Source of the DNA: Alcanivorax sp.
Lineage (GTDB): Bacteria > Pseudomonadota > Gammaproteobacteria > Pseudomonadales > Alcanivoracaceae
Length of the DNA stretch: 64,000 nt
Assembly (NCBI GenBank): GCA_017794945.1
Contig: CP051239.1
Coordinates: forward strand, 3,075,437 to 3,139,436
Direction of reading: 5' to 3'
Made by a program: the position numbers and the translations under genes. Numbering within the stretch: position 1 is the first letter of the stretch; every line of letters begins with the position of its first letter. The notes under the pieces are model-generated. The model was given only the letters and a program-made list of their open reading frames with translations. It searched no databases and was not told where the DNA came from. Positions 46,225 to 56,208 of the stretch are shown here, in pieces.

Positions 46225-46311
46225 CGCCCCGCCGGCTTCCCGTTGCCAGCGTCTTTGCTTGCCTCTATGCTTGGAATGCATAATTTCGGCTATTCTTATA
46301 ACTCCGCGTAA

Positions 46312-47316
<1,005 letters not shown>

Positions 47317-47401
47317 CACGCCCGGCAGCGGCCCCTGGCCGTTGCAAAGCGCCGGGCGCGCGGCTACATTGTGCCCGCCTTCAACGACCTAGGGGATCAT
47401 C

Positions 47402-48022
47402 GTGGAATTGCTTTGTCTCGATTTGGAAGGGGTGCTGATTCCGGAAATCTGGATCAACTTCGCCGAGCGCACCGGTATCGACGAGCTGCGCGCCACCACC
47501 CGGGACATTCCCGACTACGATGAGCTGATGAAAATGCGGCTCGGCATCCTCGACCAGCACGGCTACGGCCTGCCGGACATCCAGAAGGTGATCGACACCC
47601 TGGATCCGCTGGACGGCGCGGTGGAATTCGTCGAGTGGGCCCGCGAGCATTTCCAGCTGATCATCCTCTCCGACACCTTCTATGAGTTCGCCCGTCCACT
47701 GATGCGCAAGCTGGGCTCGCCGACCCTGCTGTGCCACCGCCTGGCGGTGGACGACAACGGCCGCATCACCGACTACATCCTGCGCCAGAAAGACCCCAAG
47801 CGCGCCTCGGTGAAAGCCCTGCACACCCTCAACTACCGCATCATCGCCGCCGGCGACTCCTACAACGACACCACCATGCTCAGCGAAGCGGACCAGGGCA
47901 TCCTGTTCCACGCCCCCGACAACGTCATCGCCGAATTCCCGCAGTTCCCCTCAGTACAAAGCTATGAGGATCTGAAAGGGGAGATTGTTAAGGCGAGTGA
48001 GCGGGATATTCCGCTTAGCTAG
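47402..48022 (+). CDS. thrH: ThrH-type phosphoserine phosphatase / homoserine phosphotransferase
   Basis: 206 residues of the HAD family. Motif I is DLEGVLIPE, motif II LSDTFYEFA, motif III Lys in RQKDPKR, and motif IV GDSYNDTTM. The sequence starts MELLCLDLEGVL, as in Pseudomonas ThrH, which dephosphorylates phosphoserine and can pass phosphate to homoserine. The start is GTG at 47402, with AGGGGAT upstream. It is followed by heptad-bounded element B. Confidence 0.92.
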   Translation: MELLCLDLEGVLIPEIWINFAERTGIDELRATTRDIPDYDELMKMRLGILDQHGYGLPDIQKVIDTLDPLDGAVEFVEWAREHFQLIILSDTFYEFARPLMRKLGSPTLLCHRLAVDDNGRITDYILRQKDPKRASVKALHTLNYRIIAAGDSYNDTTMLSEADQGILFHAPDNVIAEFPQFPSVQSYEDLKGEIVKASERDIPLS

Positions 48023-48049
48023 GGACTTCGTTGAGACGGCGGTGAGTTA

Positions 48050-48216
48050 GTTAATAGTTAATAGTGAACAGTTAATAGCGGGAAACAAAGCGCAGCTGCG
48101 AGGTTTGCGAGTTAGCAAGGTTCGGGTTGCTCAAACGCAATGTGCGCGGGCACGGCTTTCGACGCCTCTGCCAATCCCACCCGCGCGCTGTTAACTATTC
48201 ACTGTTAACTGTTAAC
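48050..48216. repeat. Heptad-bounded palindromic element B
   Basis: Four heptads at 48050-48077 (GTTAATA, GTTAATA, GTGAACA, GTTAATA) face four inverted heptads at 48189-48216 (TGTTAAC, TATTCAC, TGTTAAC, TGTTAAC). The GC-rich interior shares GCGCGGGCACGGC (48144-48156) and CCCACCCGCG next to the right heptads with element A. The pabB stop and last residues (VNS) lie inside the right heptads. The intergenic stretch 48023-48204 contains nothing else. Confidence 0.83.
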
Positions 48217-49311
48217 TGATCGCATCAGTTTTCGGACCTTAAACCAGCTCTCCGCGTACTCTTCGTCCGGATCGGAGTCGTAGACAATGCCGCCGCCGCC
48301 GTGGCAGTGGAGGCGGTCGCCGTCGGTTTGCAGGGTGCGGATCAGGATGTTGCTGTCGAAGTGGCCCTGGTCGTCCTGCCAGAAGAGGCTGCCGCAGTAG
48401 GCGCCGCGGGGGACGGGTTCCAGTTCCTGGATGATCTGCATGGCGCGTTTTTTGGGGGCGCCGGTGATGCTGCCGCCGGGGAAGGCGCTGATCAGCGCGG
48501 CCAATGGGGCGACGCCGTCGCGCAGCCGGCCGCGCACGGTGGAGACCAGGTGCTGCACGTTGCTGAAGCGGCGCAGCTCGAACAGCGGGTCCACCTGAAT
48601 GGAGCCGGCCTCGCAGAAGCGACCCAGGTCGTTGCGCAGCAGGTCCACGATCATCAGGTTTTCGGCGCGGTCCTTGGGGTGGCGGAGCAGGGCGCGGCCC
48701 AGGGCCTGGTCCTCCACCTCGGTGGCGCCCCGGGGCCGTGAGCCCTTGATCGGCTCGGTCACCACCTGCCGCCCCTCAATGCTCAGGAAGCGCTCCGGGG
48801 ACACCCCGAACACCGCATCATCGCCGTCACGGAAGAAGCAGGCGTGGGGCGCCGGGTGCGCCGCCACCAGCCGCTGGAAGCCGCCCAGGGCGTCGCCGTC
48901 CCAGCGCGCCTCGAAGCGCTGCGCGTAGTTGACCTGATAGCAGTCGCCGGCGCGCAGATAGTGCTGAATGCGCGCCAGCGCCTGAAGGTAATCGGCGGCG
49001 CTTTGTTGGGCTTCGAACGCGCGGCGCAGTTGAAACGGCGCCTGCTGTTCCGGCATCGGGCCGGGCGGGTGATCGAACAGATGCACGGTGACGGCGGCGC
49101 GCGCCGGCGCCCCGGGCAGGCCCATTAGCAGCGCCCCGGCCTCGTAGGGCAGTAGACCGCAGGCGAACTTGCAGCCGTCGGAGAACGCTTTCTCGATGCG
49201 CGCGGGCAGCGCTTCGATGTCCGCCGCGCTGTCGGCGCGCAGCGTCCGCGCCGGCGGCCCCAGGGCCTGGAGCTCACCGTTTCGAGTCACCACAACTTGC
49301 ACAGGTTGCAC
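48205..49311 (-). CDS. pabB: Aminodeoxychorismate synthase component I
   Basis: About 368 residues with chorismate-binding enzyme motifs: PIKGSRPRG, the catalytic stretch RAENLMIVDLLRNDLGR, HLVSTVRGRL and FPGGSITGAPKKRAM. PabB makes aminodeoxychorismate for folate. The start is uncertain. The GTG at 49311 (MQPVQVVVTRNGEL) is chosen because the longer frame, to an ATG at 49425, runs through an operator and encodes a low-complexity Pro/Arg stretch. The last codons and stop fall inside heptad element B. Confidence 0.88.
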   Translation of the reverse strand: MQPVQVVVTRNGELQALGPPARTLRADSAADIEALPARIEKAFSDGCKFACGLLPYEAGALLMGLPGAPARAAVTVHLFDHPPGPMPEQQAPFQLRRAFEAQQSAADYLQALARIQHYLRAGDCYQVNYAQRFEARWDGDALGGFQRLVAAHPAPHACFFRDGDDAVFGVSPERFLSIEGRQVVTEPIKGSRPRGATEVEDQALGRALLRHPKDRAENLMIVDLLRNDLGRFCEAGSIQVDPLFELRRFSNVQHLVSTVRGRLRDGVAPLAALISAFPGGSITGAPKKRAMQIIQELEPVPRGAYCGSLFWQDDQGHFDSNILIRTLQTDGDRLHCHGGGGIVYDSDPDEEYAESWFKVRKLMRSVNS

Positions 49312-49414
49312 GCTTTCGACCCTGAATTCTCTGAGCGAAGGCGGCGGGGCGGGCGCCCGGCCGCGGGGAGCGCGTAGTGTAGCGCCCGTGGCGACGGCCC
49401 GCGAGCCCGGCGCC

Positions 49415-49489
49415 ATTGTCGACAATAGTCATTGAAAGCTCCGGCGTGTGCGGGTAGAGTGCCCGCCACCTGGAACAATTGTCGACAAT
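49415..49489 (+). promoter_or_regulatory. Promoter of the methylcitrate operon flanked by two identical operators
   Basis: The 12-bp palindrome ATTGTCGACAAT occurs at 49415-49426 and again at 49478-49489, centres 63 bp apart (about six helical turns). Between them are TTGAAA (49432-49437) and TAGAGT (49454-49459) with a 16-bp spacer. The first operator sits just upstream of the -35 box and the second just after the expected start site. The GntR-family gene begins at 49534, so autoregulation by its product is the obvious reading. DNA looping between the sites is possible. Confidence 0.8.
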
Positions 49490-49533
49490 GGCCGACGCCA
49501 GACGGCGAACCGGCTTACCGGAATGAGCGCCCC

Positions 49534-50214
49534 ATGAACGAAGTCTTGGTAGACAGCTCGCGCACCCTGGCGGATCGGGTCTTCAGCCGGCTCCAGGACG
49601 ATATCGTGCGCGGCGTGATCGCCCCGGGCAGCAAGGTCAGCGAAACCGACCTGGCCGGCCGTTACGGGGTCAGCCGGGGGCCGTTGCGCGAGGCGATCCG
49701 CCGCCTGGAATCGCGCAAGCTGCTGGAGCGCGAAGTGCACGTCGGCACCCGCGTGGCCTCCCTCAGCTTCGACGACCTGATCGAAATCTACCACGTTCGC
49801 GAGGCCCTGGAAGGTCTGGCCGCCGGGCTCGCCGCCCGGTTGATGACCGCCGAGGAAGTGGCCGGCCTCACCGAACTGCTCGGCCAGCACGAGCAGCAGC
49901 AGGACCTTCGCCACGACACCGCCTATTTCCAACGCGAGGGCGACCTGGATTTTCATTACCGCATTATCCAGGGCAGCCACAATCGCACGCTGATCCGCAT
50001 GCTGATCGGCGAGCTCTACCACCTGGTGCGCATGTACCGGTACCAGTTCAGCACCGTGGCCAACCGGCCGCAAAAAGCCCTGCACGAGCACCGTCGTATT
50101 GTCGAAGCCATCGAGGCGCGTGACGCCGAAATGGCCGAGCTGTTGATGCGTCGGCACATCAGCCGGGCACGGGAAAACATCGAACAGCAGGCCCAGCAAA
50201 GGAGTCCACAATGA
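49534..50214 (+). CDS. GntR-family (FadR type) regulator of propionate catabolism
   Basis: 226 residues from the ATG at 49534 ([16 protein letters not shown]). The winged helix-turn-helix is at ~10-75 ([39 protein letters not shown]). The C-terminal FCD helical ligand domain has metal-binding histidines ([29 protein letters not shown]). It heads the prpB-C-acnD-prpF-D operon, as in Pseudomonas, and overlaps prpB by 4 bp. It probably binds the ATTGTCGACAAT sites upstream and responds to a methylcitrate-cycle intermediate (inference). Confidence 0.9.
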   Translation: MNEVLVDSSRTLADRVFSRLQDDIVRGVIAPGSKVSETDLAGRYGVSRGPLREAIRRLESRKLLEREVHVGTRVASLSFDDLIEIYHVREALEGLAAGLAARLMTAEEVAGLTELLGQHEQQQDLRHDTAYFQREGDLDFHYRIIQGSHNRTLIRMLIGELYHLVRMYRYQFSTVANRPQKALHEHRRIVEAIEARDAEMAELLMRRHISRARENIEQQAQQRSPQ

Positions 50215-51104
50215 CCCAGCCGAACAGTGCCGGCGCCCGTTTCCGGCGCGCCCTGGCCGAGGAACAGCCCCTGCAGATCATGGGCACGATTAACGCCTAC
50301 ACGGCAATGATGGCCGAGCAGGTCGGTTACCGCGCCATCTACCTGTCCGGCGGCGGCGTGGCCAACGCCTCCTATGGGCTGCCGGACCTGGGCATGACCA
50401 CCATGAACGATGTGCTCGAGGACGTGCGCCGCATCAGCGCCGCCACCGACGTGCCGTTGTTGGTGGACATCGACACCGGCTGGGGCGGCGCCTTCAATAT
50501 CGGCCGCACGGTGAAGGAAATGATCCGCGCCGGTGCCGGCGCCGTGCACCTGGAAGACCAGGTGGCGCAGAAGCGCTGCGGGCATCGCCCCAATAAGGAA
50601 ATCGTTTCCAAGGCGGAGATGGTGGACCGCATCAAGGCCGCCGCCGACGCCCGCACCGACCAGGATTTCTTTATCATCGCGCGCACCGACGCGTTCCAGA
50701 AAGAGGGTCTGGAGGCGGCCGTGGATCGCGCCCGGGCGTGCCTGGAAGCGGGCGCCGACGGCATCTTCGCCGAGGCCGTGCACACCCTGGAAGACTACAA
50801 GGCGTTCGCCGAAGGGCTGGGCGGCGCGCCGCTGCTGGCCAACATCACCGAATTCGGCGCCACGCCGCTGTTCACCCGCGAGGAGCTCAACGACGCCGGC
50901 GCCAGCATGATCCTCTACCCGCTGTCCGCGTTCCGCGCCATGAATCAGGCGGCGCTGAACGTCTACCGCACGATTCGTGAAGAGGGCACCCAGAAAAACG
51001 TGGTGGACACCATGCAGACGCGCATGGAACTGTACGACTTCCTGGGTTACCACGACTACGAACGCAAGCTTGACGAACTGTTCGCCCAGCAACGCGGCGA
51101 ATAA
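50211..51104 (+). CDS. prpB: 2-methylisocitrate lyase
   Basis: 297 residues of the PEP mutase / isocitrate lyase superfamily. The catalytic-loop motif [13 protein letters not shown] is present, with metal-binding [16 protein letters not shown] before it. It cleaves 2-methylisocitrate to succinate and pyruvate, the last step of the methylcitrate cycle. The ATG overlaps the regulator stop by 4 bp. The ~90 bp before prpC contain an imperfect stem (CCGGCCGG region). Confidence 0.95.
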   Translation: MTQPNSAGARFRRALAEEQPLQIMGTINAYTAMMAEQVGYRAIYLSGGGVANASYGLPDLGMTTMNDVLEDVRRISAATDVPLLVDIDTGWGGAFNIGRTVKEMIRAGAGAVHLEDQVAQKRCGHRPNKEIVSKAEMVDRIKAAADARTDQDFFIIARTDAFQKEGLEAAVDRARACLEAGADGIFAEAVHTLEDYKAFAEGLGGAPLLANITEFGATPLFTREELNDAGASMILYPLSAFRAMNQAALNVYRTIREEGTQKNVVDTMQTRMELYDFLGYHDYERKLDELFAQQRGE

Positions 51105-51192
51105 ATCAACCCGCTGCCGGCCGGTGACGGCACCAGGTGCCCGGTCATGCCGGGCCGGTAGTGTTTCACTTCTTGAGCAGAGGAAAACGACG

Positions 51193-52317
51193 ATGGCAGA
51201 GAAGAAAGTTGGCGGCGCCGGCCTGCGTGGCCAGGTAGCGGGCAAGACCGCGCTCTCCACGGTGGGCAAATCCGGCTCCGGCCTGACCTATCGCGGCTAC
51301 GACGTGAAGGATCTGGCCGAGAACTGCCAGTTCGAAGAGGTGGCGTACCTGATCCTCAAGGGCGAGCTGCCCAACCAGAGCGAGCTGGACGCCTACAAAA
51401 CCAAGCTGAAAGGCCTTCGCGGGCTGCCCCAGGCGCTCAAGGAAGTGCTCGAGCGGATACCCAAGGACGCCCATCCCATGGATGTGATGCGTACCGGCTG
51501 CTCCATGCTCGGCAACCTGGAAACCGAAACCAGCTTCGACCAGCAGGACGACCAGGCGGATCGCATGCTGGCCGCGTTCCCGAGCATCATCTGTTACTGG
51601 TACCGGTTCAGCCACGACGGCGTGCGCGTGGACACCGAGACCGACGATGAGTCCATCGGCGCTCACTTCCTGCACATGCTGCGCGGCGAAAAGCCCAACG
51701 CGCTGCACGAAACGGTGATGAACGTATCGCTGATCCTGTACGCGGAGCACGAGTTCAACGCCTCCACCTTCACCGCCCGCGTTTGCGCGTCCACGCTCAG
51801 CGATATCCACAGCTGTGTCACCGGCGCCATCGGCAGCCTGCGCGGCCCGTTGCACGGCGGCGCCAACGAAGCGGCGATGGCCATGATCGAGAAGTTCAGC
51901 GACGCCGACGACGCCGAGAAAGGCATGCTCGGCATGCTTGAGCGCAAAGAGAAGATCATGGGCTTCGGCCACGCCATTTATACCGAGTCCGATCCGCGCA
52001 ACGCGATCATCAAGCATTGGTCGGAGAAGCTGGCCGAGGACGTGGGCGACACCACCCTGTACCCGGTGTCGGTCCGTTGCGAGGAAGTGATGTGGCGCGA
52101 GAAGAAGCTGTTCTGTAACGCCGACTTCTTCCACGCGTCCGCCTATCACTTCATGGGCATTCCCACCAAGCTGTTCACGCCCATTTTCGTGATGAGCCGC
52201 CTGACCGGGTGGGCCGCCCACGTGTTCGAGCAGCGCGCGGACAATCGCATTATTCGTCCCAGCGCCGACTACACCGGCCCGGAACTGCGCAAGGTCACGC
52301 CGATCGCCGAACGATAA
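51193..52317 (+). CDS. prpC: 2-methylcitrate synthase
   Basis: 374 residues from the ATG at 51193 (MAEKKVGGAGLRGQVAG), with GAGGAAAA upstream; the frame is open 72 codons further up, but that is prpB read out of frame. Citrate-synthase catalytic residues lie in GPLHGGANEAAM, MGFGHAIY and the C-terminal YTGPE region. It condenses propionyl-CoA with oxaloacetate. The N-terminus and length mark PrpC rather than housekeeping citrate synthase. Confidence 0.95.
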   Translation: MAEKKVGGAGLRGQVAGKTALSTVGKSGSGLTYRGYDVKDLAENCQFEEVAYLILKGELPNQSELDAYKTKLKGLRGLPQALKEVLERIPKDAHPMDVMRTGCSMLGNLETETSFDQQDDQADRMLAAFPSIICYWYRFSHDGVRVDTETDDESIGAHFLHMLRGEKPNALHETVMNVSLILYAEHEFNASTFTARVCASTLSDIHSCVTGAIGSLRGPLHGGANEAAMAMIEKFSDADDAEKGMLGMLERKEKIMGFGHAIYTESDPRNAIIKHWSEKLAEDVGDTTLYPVSVRCEEVMWREKKLFCNADFFHASAYHFMGIPTKLFTPIFVMSRLTGWAAHVFEQRADNRIIRPSADYTGPELRKVTPIAER

Positions 52318-52326
52318 AGGAGACCA

Positions 52327-52355
52327 CCGGACGTTCGCCTTCGGCGGACGTCCGG
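52327..52355. other. Intergenic stem-loop between prpC and acnD
   Basis: A 13-bp stem, CCGGACGTTCGCC paired with GGCGGACGTCCGG (one T-G pair), with a 3-nt loop, 9 bp after the prpC stop. No T run follows, so it is more likely an RNA-processing or stability element within the operon than a terminator. Confidence 0.7.
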
Positions 52356-52399
52356 CGTCTTCCCCGCACTACCCATTTTCTACTCAGGTACTCCCAGGC

Positions 52400-54991
52400 A
52401 TGAACACCGAATACCGCAAACGCCTTCCCGGCACGAATCTGGACTACTTCGACACCCGCGCCGCGGTGGACGCGATCCAGCCCGGCGCCTACGACACGCT
52501 GCCGTACACCTCCCGCATTCTCGCCGAGCAGCTGGTGCGCCGCTGCGAGCCCGCGGCGCTGACGGATTCTCTGAAACAGCTGATCGAGCGTAAACGGGAT
52601 CTGGATTTTCCCTGGTACCCGGCGCGCGTGGTGTGCCACGACATCCTCGGCCAGACCGCGCTGGTGGATCTGGCCGGTCTGCGTGACACCATCGCGGAGC
52701 AGGGCGGGGACCCGTCCAAGATCAACCCGGTGGTGCCCACCCAGTTGATCGTCGACCACTCCCTGGCGGTGGAACACCCGGGTTTCGAGGAGAACGCCTT
52801 CGAGAAGAACCGGGCGGTGGAAGACCGCCGCAACGAGGACCGCTTCCATTTTATCAACTGGACCAAGACCGCCTTTGATAACGTGGACGTGATCCCGCCG
52901 GGCAACGGCATCATGCACCAGATCAACCTGGAGAAGATGTCGCCGGTGGTTCAGGTTCGTGACGGTGTCGCTTACCCGGATACCTGTGTGGGCACGGACA
53001 GCCACACGCCGATGGTGGACGCGCTGGGCGTGATTTCGGTGGGCGTGGGCGGTCTGGAAGCGGAAAACGTGATGCTGGGCAACCCGTCGATGATGCGCCT
53101 GCCGGACATCGTCGGCGTGGAGCTCACCGGCAAGCTCAAACCCGGCATCACCGGCACCGACCTGGTGCTGGCGATCACCGAGTTCCTGCGCAAGGAGCGG
53201 GTGGTCGGCGCCTACCTGGAGTTCTTCGGCGAAGGCGCCGACAGCCTGTCGGTGGGCGACCGCGCCACCATCGCCAACATGACCCCGGAATACGGCGCCA
53301 CCGCCGGCATGTTCTTTATCGACGACAACACCCTGGATTACCTGAGACTCACCGGCCGCGACGACGAGCAGGTGGCCCTGGTGGAGAAGTACGCCAAGGA
53401 AACCGGCCTGTGGGCGGACGCCCTCAAGGGCGCGGACTACGAGCGCGTTCTGAAATTCGATCTGTCCTCGGTGGGCCGCAACCTGGCCGGGCCGTCCAAC
53501 CCGCACGCGCTGCTGCCGGCGTCGGACCTGGCGGCGCGCGGCGTGGCCGGTGCCTGGGAAGAAAAAGAGGGCGAAATGCCCGACGGCGCGGTGATCATCG
53601 CCGCCATCACTTCCTGCACCAACACCAGCAACCCGCGCAATATGATCGCCGCCGGCCTGATCGCGCGGAACGCCAACCGGCTGGGGCTGATCCGCAAGCC
53701 GTGGGTGAAGTCGTCCCTGGCACCCGGCTCCAAGACCGTGAAGATGTACCTGGAGGAAGCGGAACTGCTGCCGGAACTGCAGCAGCTCGGCTTTGATGTG
53801 GTGGCGTTCGCCTGCACCACCTGCAACGGCATGAGCGGCGCCCTGGACCCGGAAATCCAGAAAGAAGTCATCGACCGGGACCTGTACGCCACCGCCGTGC
53901 TGTCCGGGAACCGCAACTTCGACGGCCGTATCCACCCCTACGCCAAGCAGGCGTTCCTGGCCTCGCCGCCGCTGGTGGTGGCCTACGCCATCGCCGGTAC
54001 CATCCGTTTCGATATCGAGAAGGATGTGCTCGGCCATGACGCGGACGGCAAACCGATCACGCTCAAGGACATCTGGCCGGAAGACAGCGAAATCGACGCC
54101 ATCGTGAAATCCAGCGTCAAGCCGGAGCAGTTCCGCCGCACCTACATTCCCATGTTCGAGAAGAAAGAGGGCGGGGCGAAAGCGGTGAGCCCGCTGTACG
54201 ACTGGCGCCCGCAGTCCACCTACATCCGCCGCCCGCCCTACTGGGAAGGCACCATGGCGGAGGCCCGCGCGCTCAAGAACATGCGGCCGCTGGCGGTGTT
54301 GCCGGACAACATCACCACCGACCACCTGTCGCCGTCCAACGCCATCCTGCTGGACAGCGCCGCCGGCGCGTACCTGCACAAGATGGGCCTGCCGGAGGAG
54401 GACTTTAACTCCTACGCCACTCATCGCGGCGACCATCTCACCGCGCAGCGCGCCACCCTCGCCAACCCGAAGCTGTTCAATGAAATGGTGCGCGACGAAG
54501 ACGGCAACGTGGTGCAGGGTTCCCTGGCCCGGGTGGAGCCGGAGGGCAAGGTGACGCGCATGTGGGAAGCCATCGAGACCTACATGGAACGCAAGCAGCC
54601 GCTGATCATCATCGCCGGCGCCGACTACGGCCAGGGCTCGTCCCGGGACTGGGCCGCCAAGGGCGTGGCACTGGCCGGCGTGGAGGCGATCGTGGCGGAA
54701 GGCTTCGAGCGTATTCACCGCACCAACCTGATCGGCATGGGCGTGATGCCGCTGCAGTTCCAGGAAGGCACCACCCGCCACACCCTGGGCATCGACGGCA
54801 CCGAGGTGTTCGACGTGGAAGGCGAGCCGTCGCCGCGCGCCGAGCTCACCCTGGTGATGCACCGCGCCAACGGCGACGTGGAGCGCATCCCTGTGATCTG
54901 CCGCCTGGATACCGCCGAGGAAGTCTCGGTGTATTCCGCCGGCGGCATCCTGCAGCGCTTCGCCAAGGACTTCATGCAGGCCGCCAGCTAA
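52400..54991 (+). CDS. acnD: Fe-S-dependent 2-methylisocitrate dehydratase AcnD
   Basis: 863 residues of the aconitase family. Cluster cysteines occur in ITSCTNTSNPRN and AFACTTCNGMSG. Substrate-binding motifs include DSHTPMVDALGV and, in the swivel domain, YGQGSSRDWAAKG. AcnD dehydrates 2-methylcitrate to 2-methyl-trans-aconitate, which PrpF then isomerises. The start ATG at 52400 gives the typical MNTEYRKRLPGTNLDYFD N-terminus. Although prpD is also present at 56209, the AcnD-PrpF pair is complete, as in Pseudomonas and Shewanella. Confidence 0.96.
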   Translation: MNTEYRKRLPGTNLDYFDTRAAVDAIQPGAYDTLPYTSRILAEQLVRRCEPAALTDSLKQLIERKRDLDFPWYPARVVCHDILGQTALVDLAGLRDTIAEQGGDPSKINPVVPTQLIVDHSLAVEHPGFEENAFEKNRAVEDRRNEDRFHFINWTKTAFDNVDVIPPGNGIMHQINLEKMSPVVQVRDGVAYPDTCVGTDSHTPMVDALGVISVGVGGLEAENVMLGNPSMMRLPDIVGVELTGKLKPGITGTDLVLAITEFLRKERVVGAYLEFFGEGADSLSVGDRATIANMTPEYGATAGMFFIDDNTLDYLRLTGRDDEQVALVEKYAKETGLWADALKGADYERVLKFDLSSVGRNLAGPSNPHALLPASDLAARGVAGAWEEKEGEMPDGAVIIAAITSCTNTSNPRNMIAAGLIARNANRLGLIRKPWVKSSLAPGSKTVKMYLEEAELLPELQQLGFDVVAFACTTCNGMSGALDPEIQKEVIDRDLYATAVLSGNRNFDGRIHPYAKQAFLASPPLVVAYAIAGTIRFDIEKDVLGHDADGKPITLKDIWPEDSEIDAIVKSSVKPEQFRRTYIPMFEKKEGGAKAVSPLYDWRPQSTYIRRPPYWEGTMAEARALKNMRPLAVLPDNITTDHLSPSNAILLDSAAGAYLHKMGLPEEDFNSYATHRGDHLTAQRATLANPKLFNEMVRDEDGNVVQGSLARVEPEGKVTRMWEAIETYMERKQPLIIIAGADYGQGSSRDWAAKGVALAGVEAIVAEGFERIHRTNLIGMGVMPLQFQEGTTRHTLGIDGTEVFDVEGEPSPRAELTLVMHRANGDVERIPVICRLDTAEEVSVYSAGGILQRFAKDFMQAAS

Positions 54992-55013
54992 CGCAATCGC
55001 GAGGATCCGTACC

Positions 55014-56192
55014 ATGGCTCACGCAGCCCAGATCAAAATCCCCGCCACCTACATGCGTGGCGGCACCAGCAAGGGCGTGTTCTTCAGCCTCAACGATCTG
55101 CCGGAAGCGGCACGCGTTCCCGGGCCCGCCCGGGACGCGCTGCTGCTGCGGGTGATCGGCAGCCCCGACCCCTACGGCAAGCACACCGACGGCATGGGCG
55201 GCGCCACGTCCAGCACCAGCAAGACGGTGATCCTGTCGAAAAGCGACAGCCCGGACCATGACGTGGACTATCTGTTCGGCCAGGTCTCCATCGACAAGCC
55301 GTTCATCGACTGGAGCGGCAACTGCGGCAACCTCACCGCCGCGGTGGGCGCGTTCGCCATCAGCAATGGCCTGGTGGCCGCCGACCGTATTCCCGATAAC
55401 GGGGTGGCGGTGGTGCGCATCTGGCAGGCCAATATTGAAAAGACCATCGTCGCCCATGTGCCGATCACCGACGGCCGGGTCCAGGAAACCGGCGACTTCG
55501 AGCTGGACGGGGTAACCTTCCCGGCGGCGGAAGTGCTGATCGATTTCATGGACCCGGCGGACGGCGATGGCGCCATGTTCCCCACCGGCAACCCGGTGGA
55601 CGACCTGGAGGTGCCCGGCATCGGCATGATTAAGGCGACCATGATCAACGCCGGCATTCCCACCGTGTTCGTCAATGCCGAGGACGTCGGTTACACCGGC
55701 GCCGAGTTGCAGGGCGACATCAACGAGGACGCCCGCGCCCTGGCCATGTTCGAAACCCTGCGCGCCCACGGCGCCCTGCGCATGGGGCTGATCCAGTCCC
55801 TGGAAGAAGCGGAGCAGCGCCAGCACACGCCCAAGGTGGCGTTCGTGGCCGGCCCGCGCGACTATGTGGCGTCCAGCGGTAAAAAAGTGGCCGCCGCCGA
55901 CGTGGACCTGCTGGTGCGGGCGCTGTCCATGGGCAAGCTGCACCATGCCATGATGGGCACGGCGGCGGTGGCCATCGGCACCGCCGCGGCGATTCCCGGC
56001 ACCCTGGTGAATCTGGCCGCCGGCGGGGGCGAACGGGACGCGGTGCGTTTCGGGCACCCGTCCGGCACCCTGCGCGTGGGTGGCGAAGCCCACCAGAAGG
56101 ACGGCGAATGGGTGGTCACCAAGGCCAGCATGAGCCGCAGCGCCCGAATTCTGATGGAGGGTTGGGTGCGCGTACCCGGAGACGCATTCTAG
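55014..56192 (+). CDS. prpF: 2-methyl-aconitate cis-trans isomerase PrpF
   Basis: 392 residues of the diaminopimelate-epimerase-like fold. The start region [11 protein letters not shown] and [16 protein letters not shown] are characteristic of the family, as is [11 protein letters not shown] near the C-terminus. It supplies the isomerase step that AcnD requires. It follows acnD by 22 bp, with a GAGGAT ribosome site. Confidence 0.96.
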   Translation: MAHAAQIKIPATYMRGGTSKGVFFSLNDLPEAARVPGPARDALLLRVIGSPDPYGKHTDGMGGATSSTSKTVILSKSDSPDHDVDYLFGQVSIDKPFIDWSGNCGNLTAAVGAFAISNGLVAADRIPDNGVAVVRIWQANIEKTIVAHVPITDGRVQETGDFELDGVTFPAAEVLIDFMDPADGDGAMFPTGNPVDDLEVPGIGMIKATMINAGIPTVFVNAEDVGYTGAELQGDINEDARALAMFETLRAHGALRMGLIQSLEEAEQRQHTPKVAFVAGPRDYVASSGKKVAAADVDLLVRALSMGKLHHAMMGTAAVAIGTAAAIPGTLVNLAAGGGERDAVRFGHPSGTLRVGGEAHQKDGEWVVTKASMSRSARILMEGWVRVPGDAF

Positions 56193-56208
56193 ACAGAAAG
56201 GAGGCCCC

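Noticed and set aside
49312..49425. N-terminal extension of pabB to an ATG at 49425
   Set aside because: It would pass through the operator at 49415-49426 and add a Pro/Arg-rich stretch unlike the family; a GTG at 49311 fits better.
52295..55015. A 906-codon open frame on the minus strand opposite acnD, and similar long antisense frames opposite uvrC (11234-13129), the hybrid kinase (16400-18298) and ppsA (58725-61487)
   Set aside because: High GC makes stop codons rare in the opposite strand. The translations are compositionally odd (His/Gln/Val/Gly-rich) with no domain, while the + strand genes are unmistakable.
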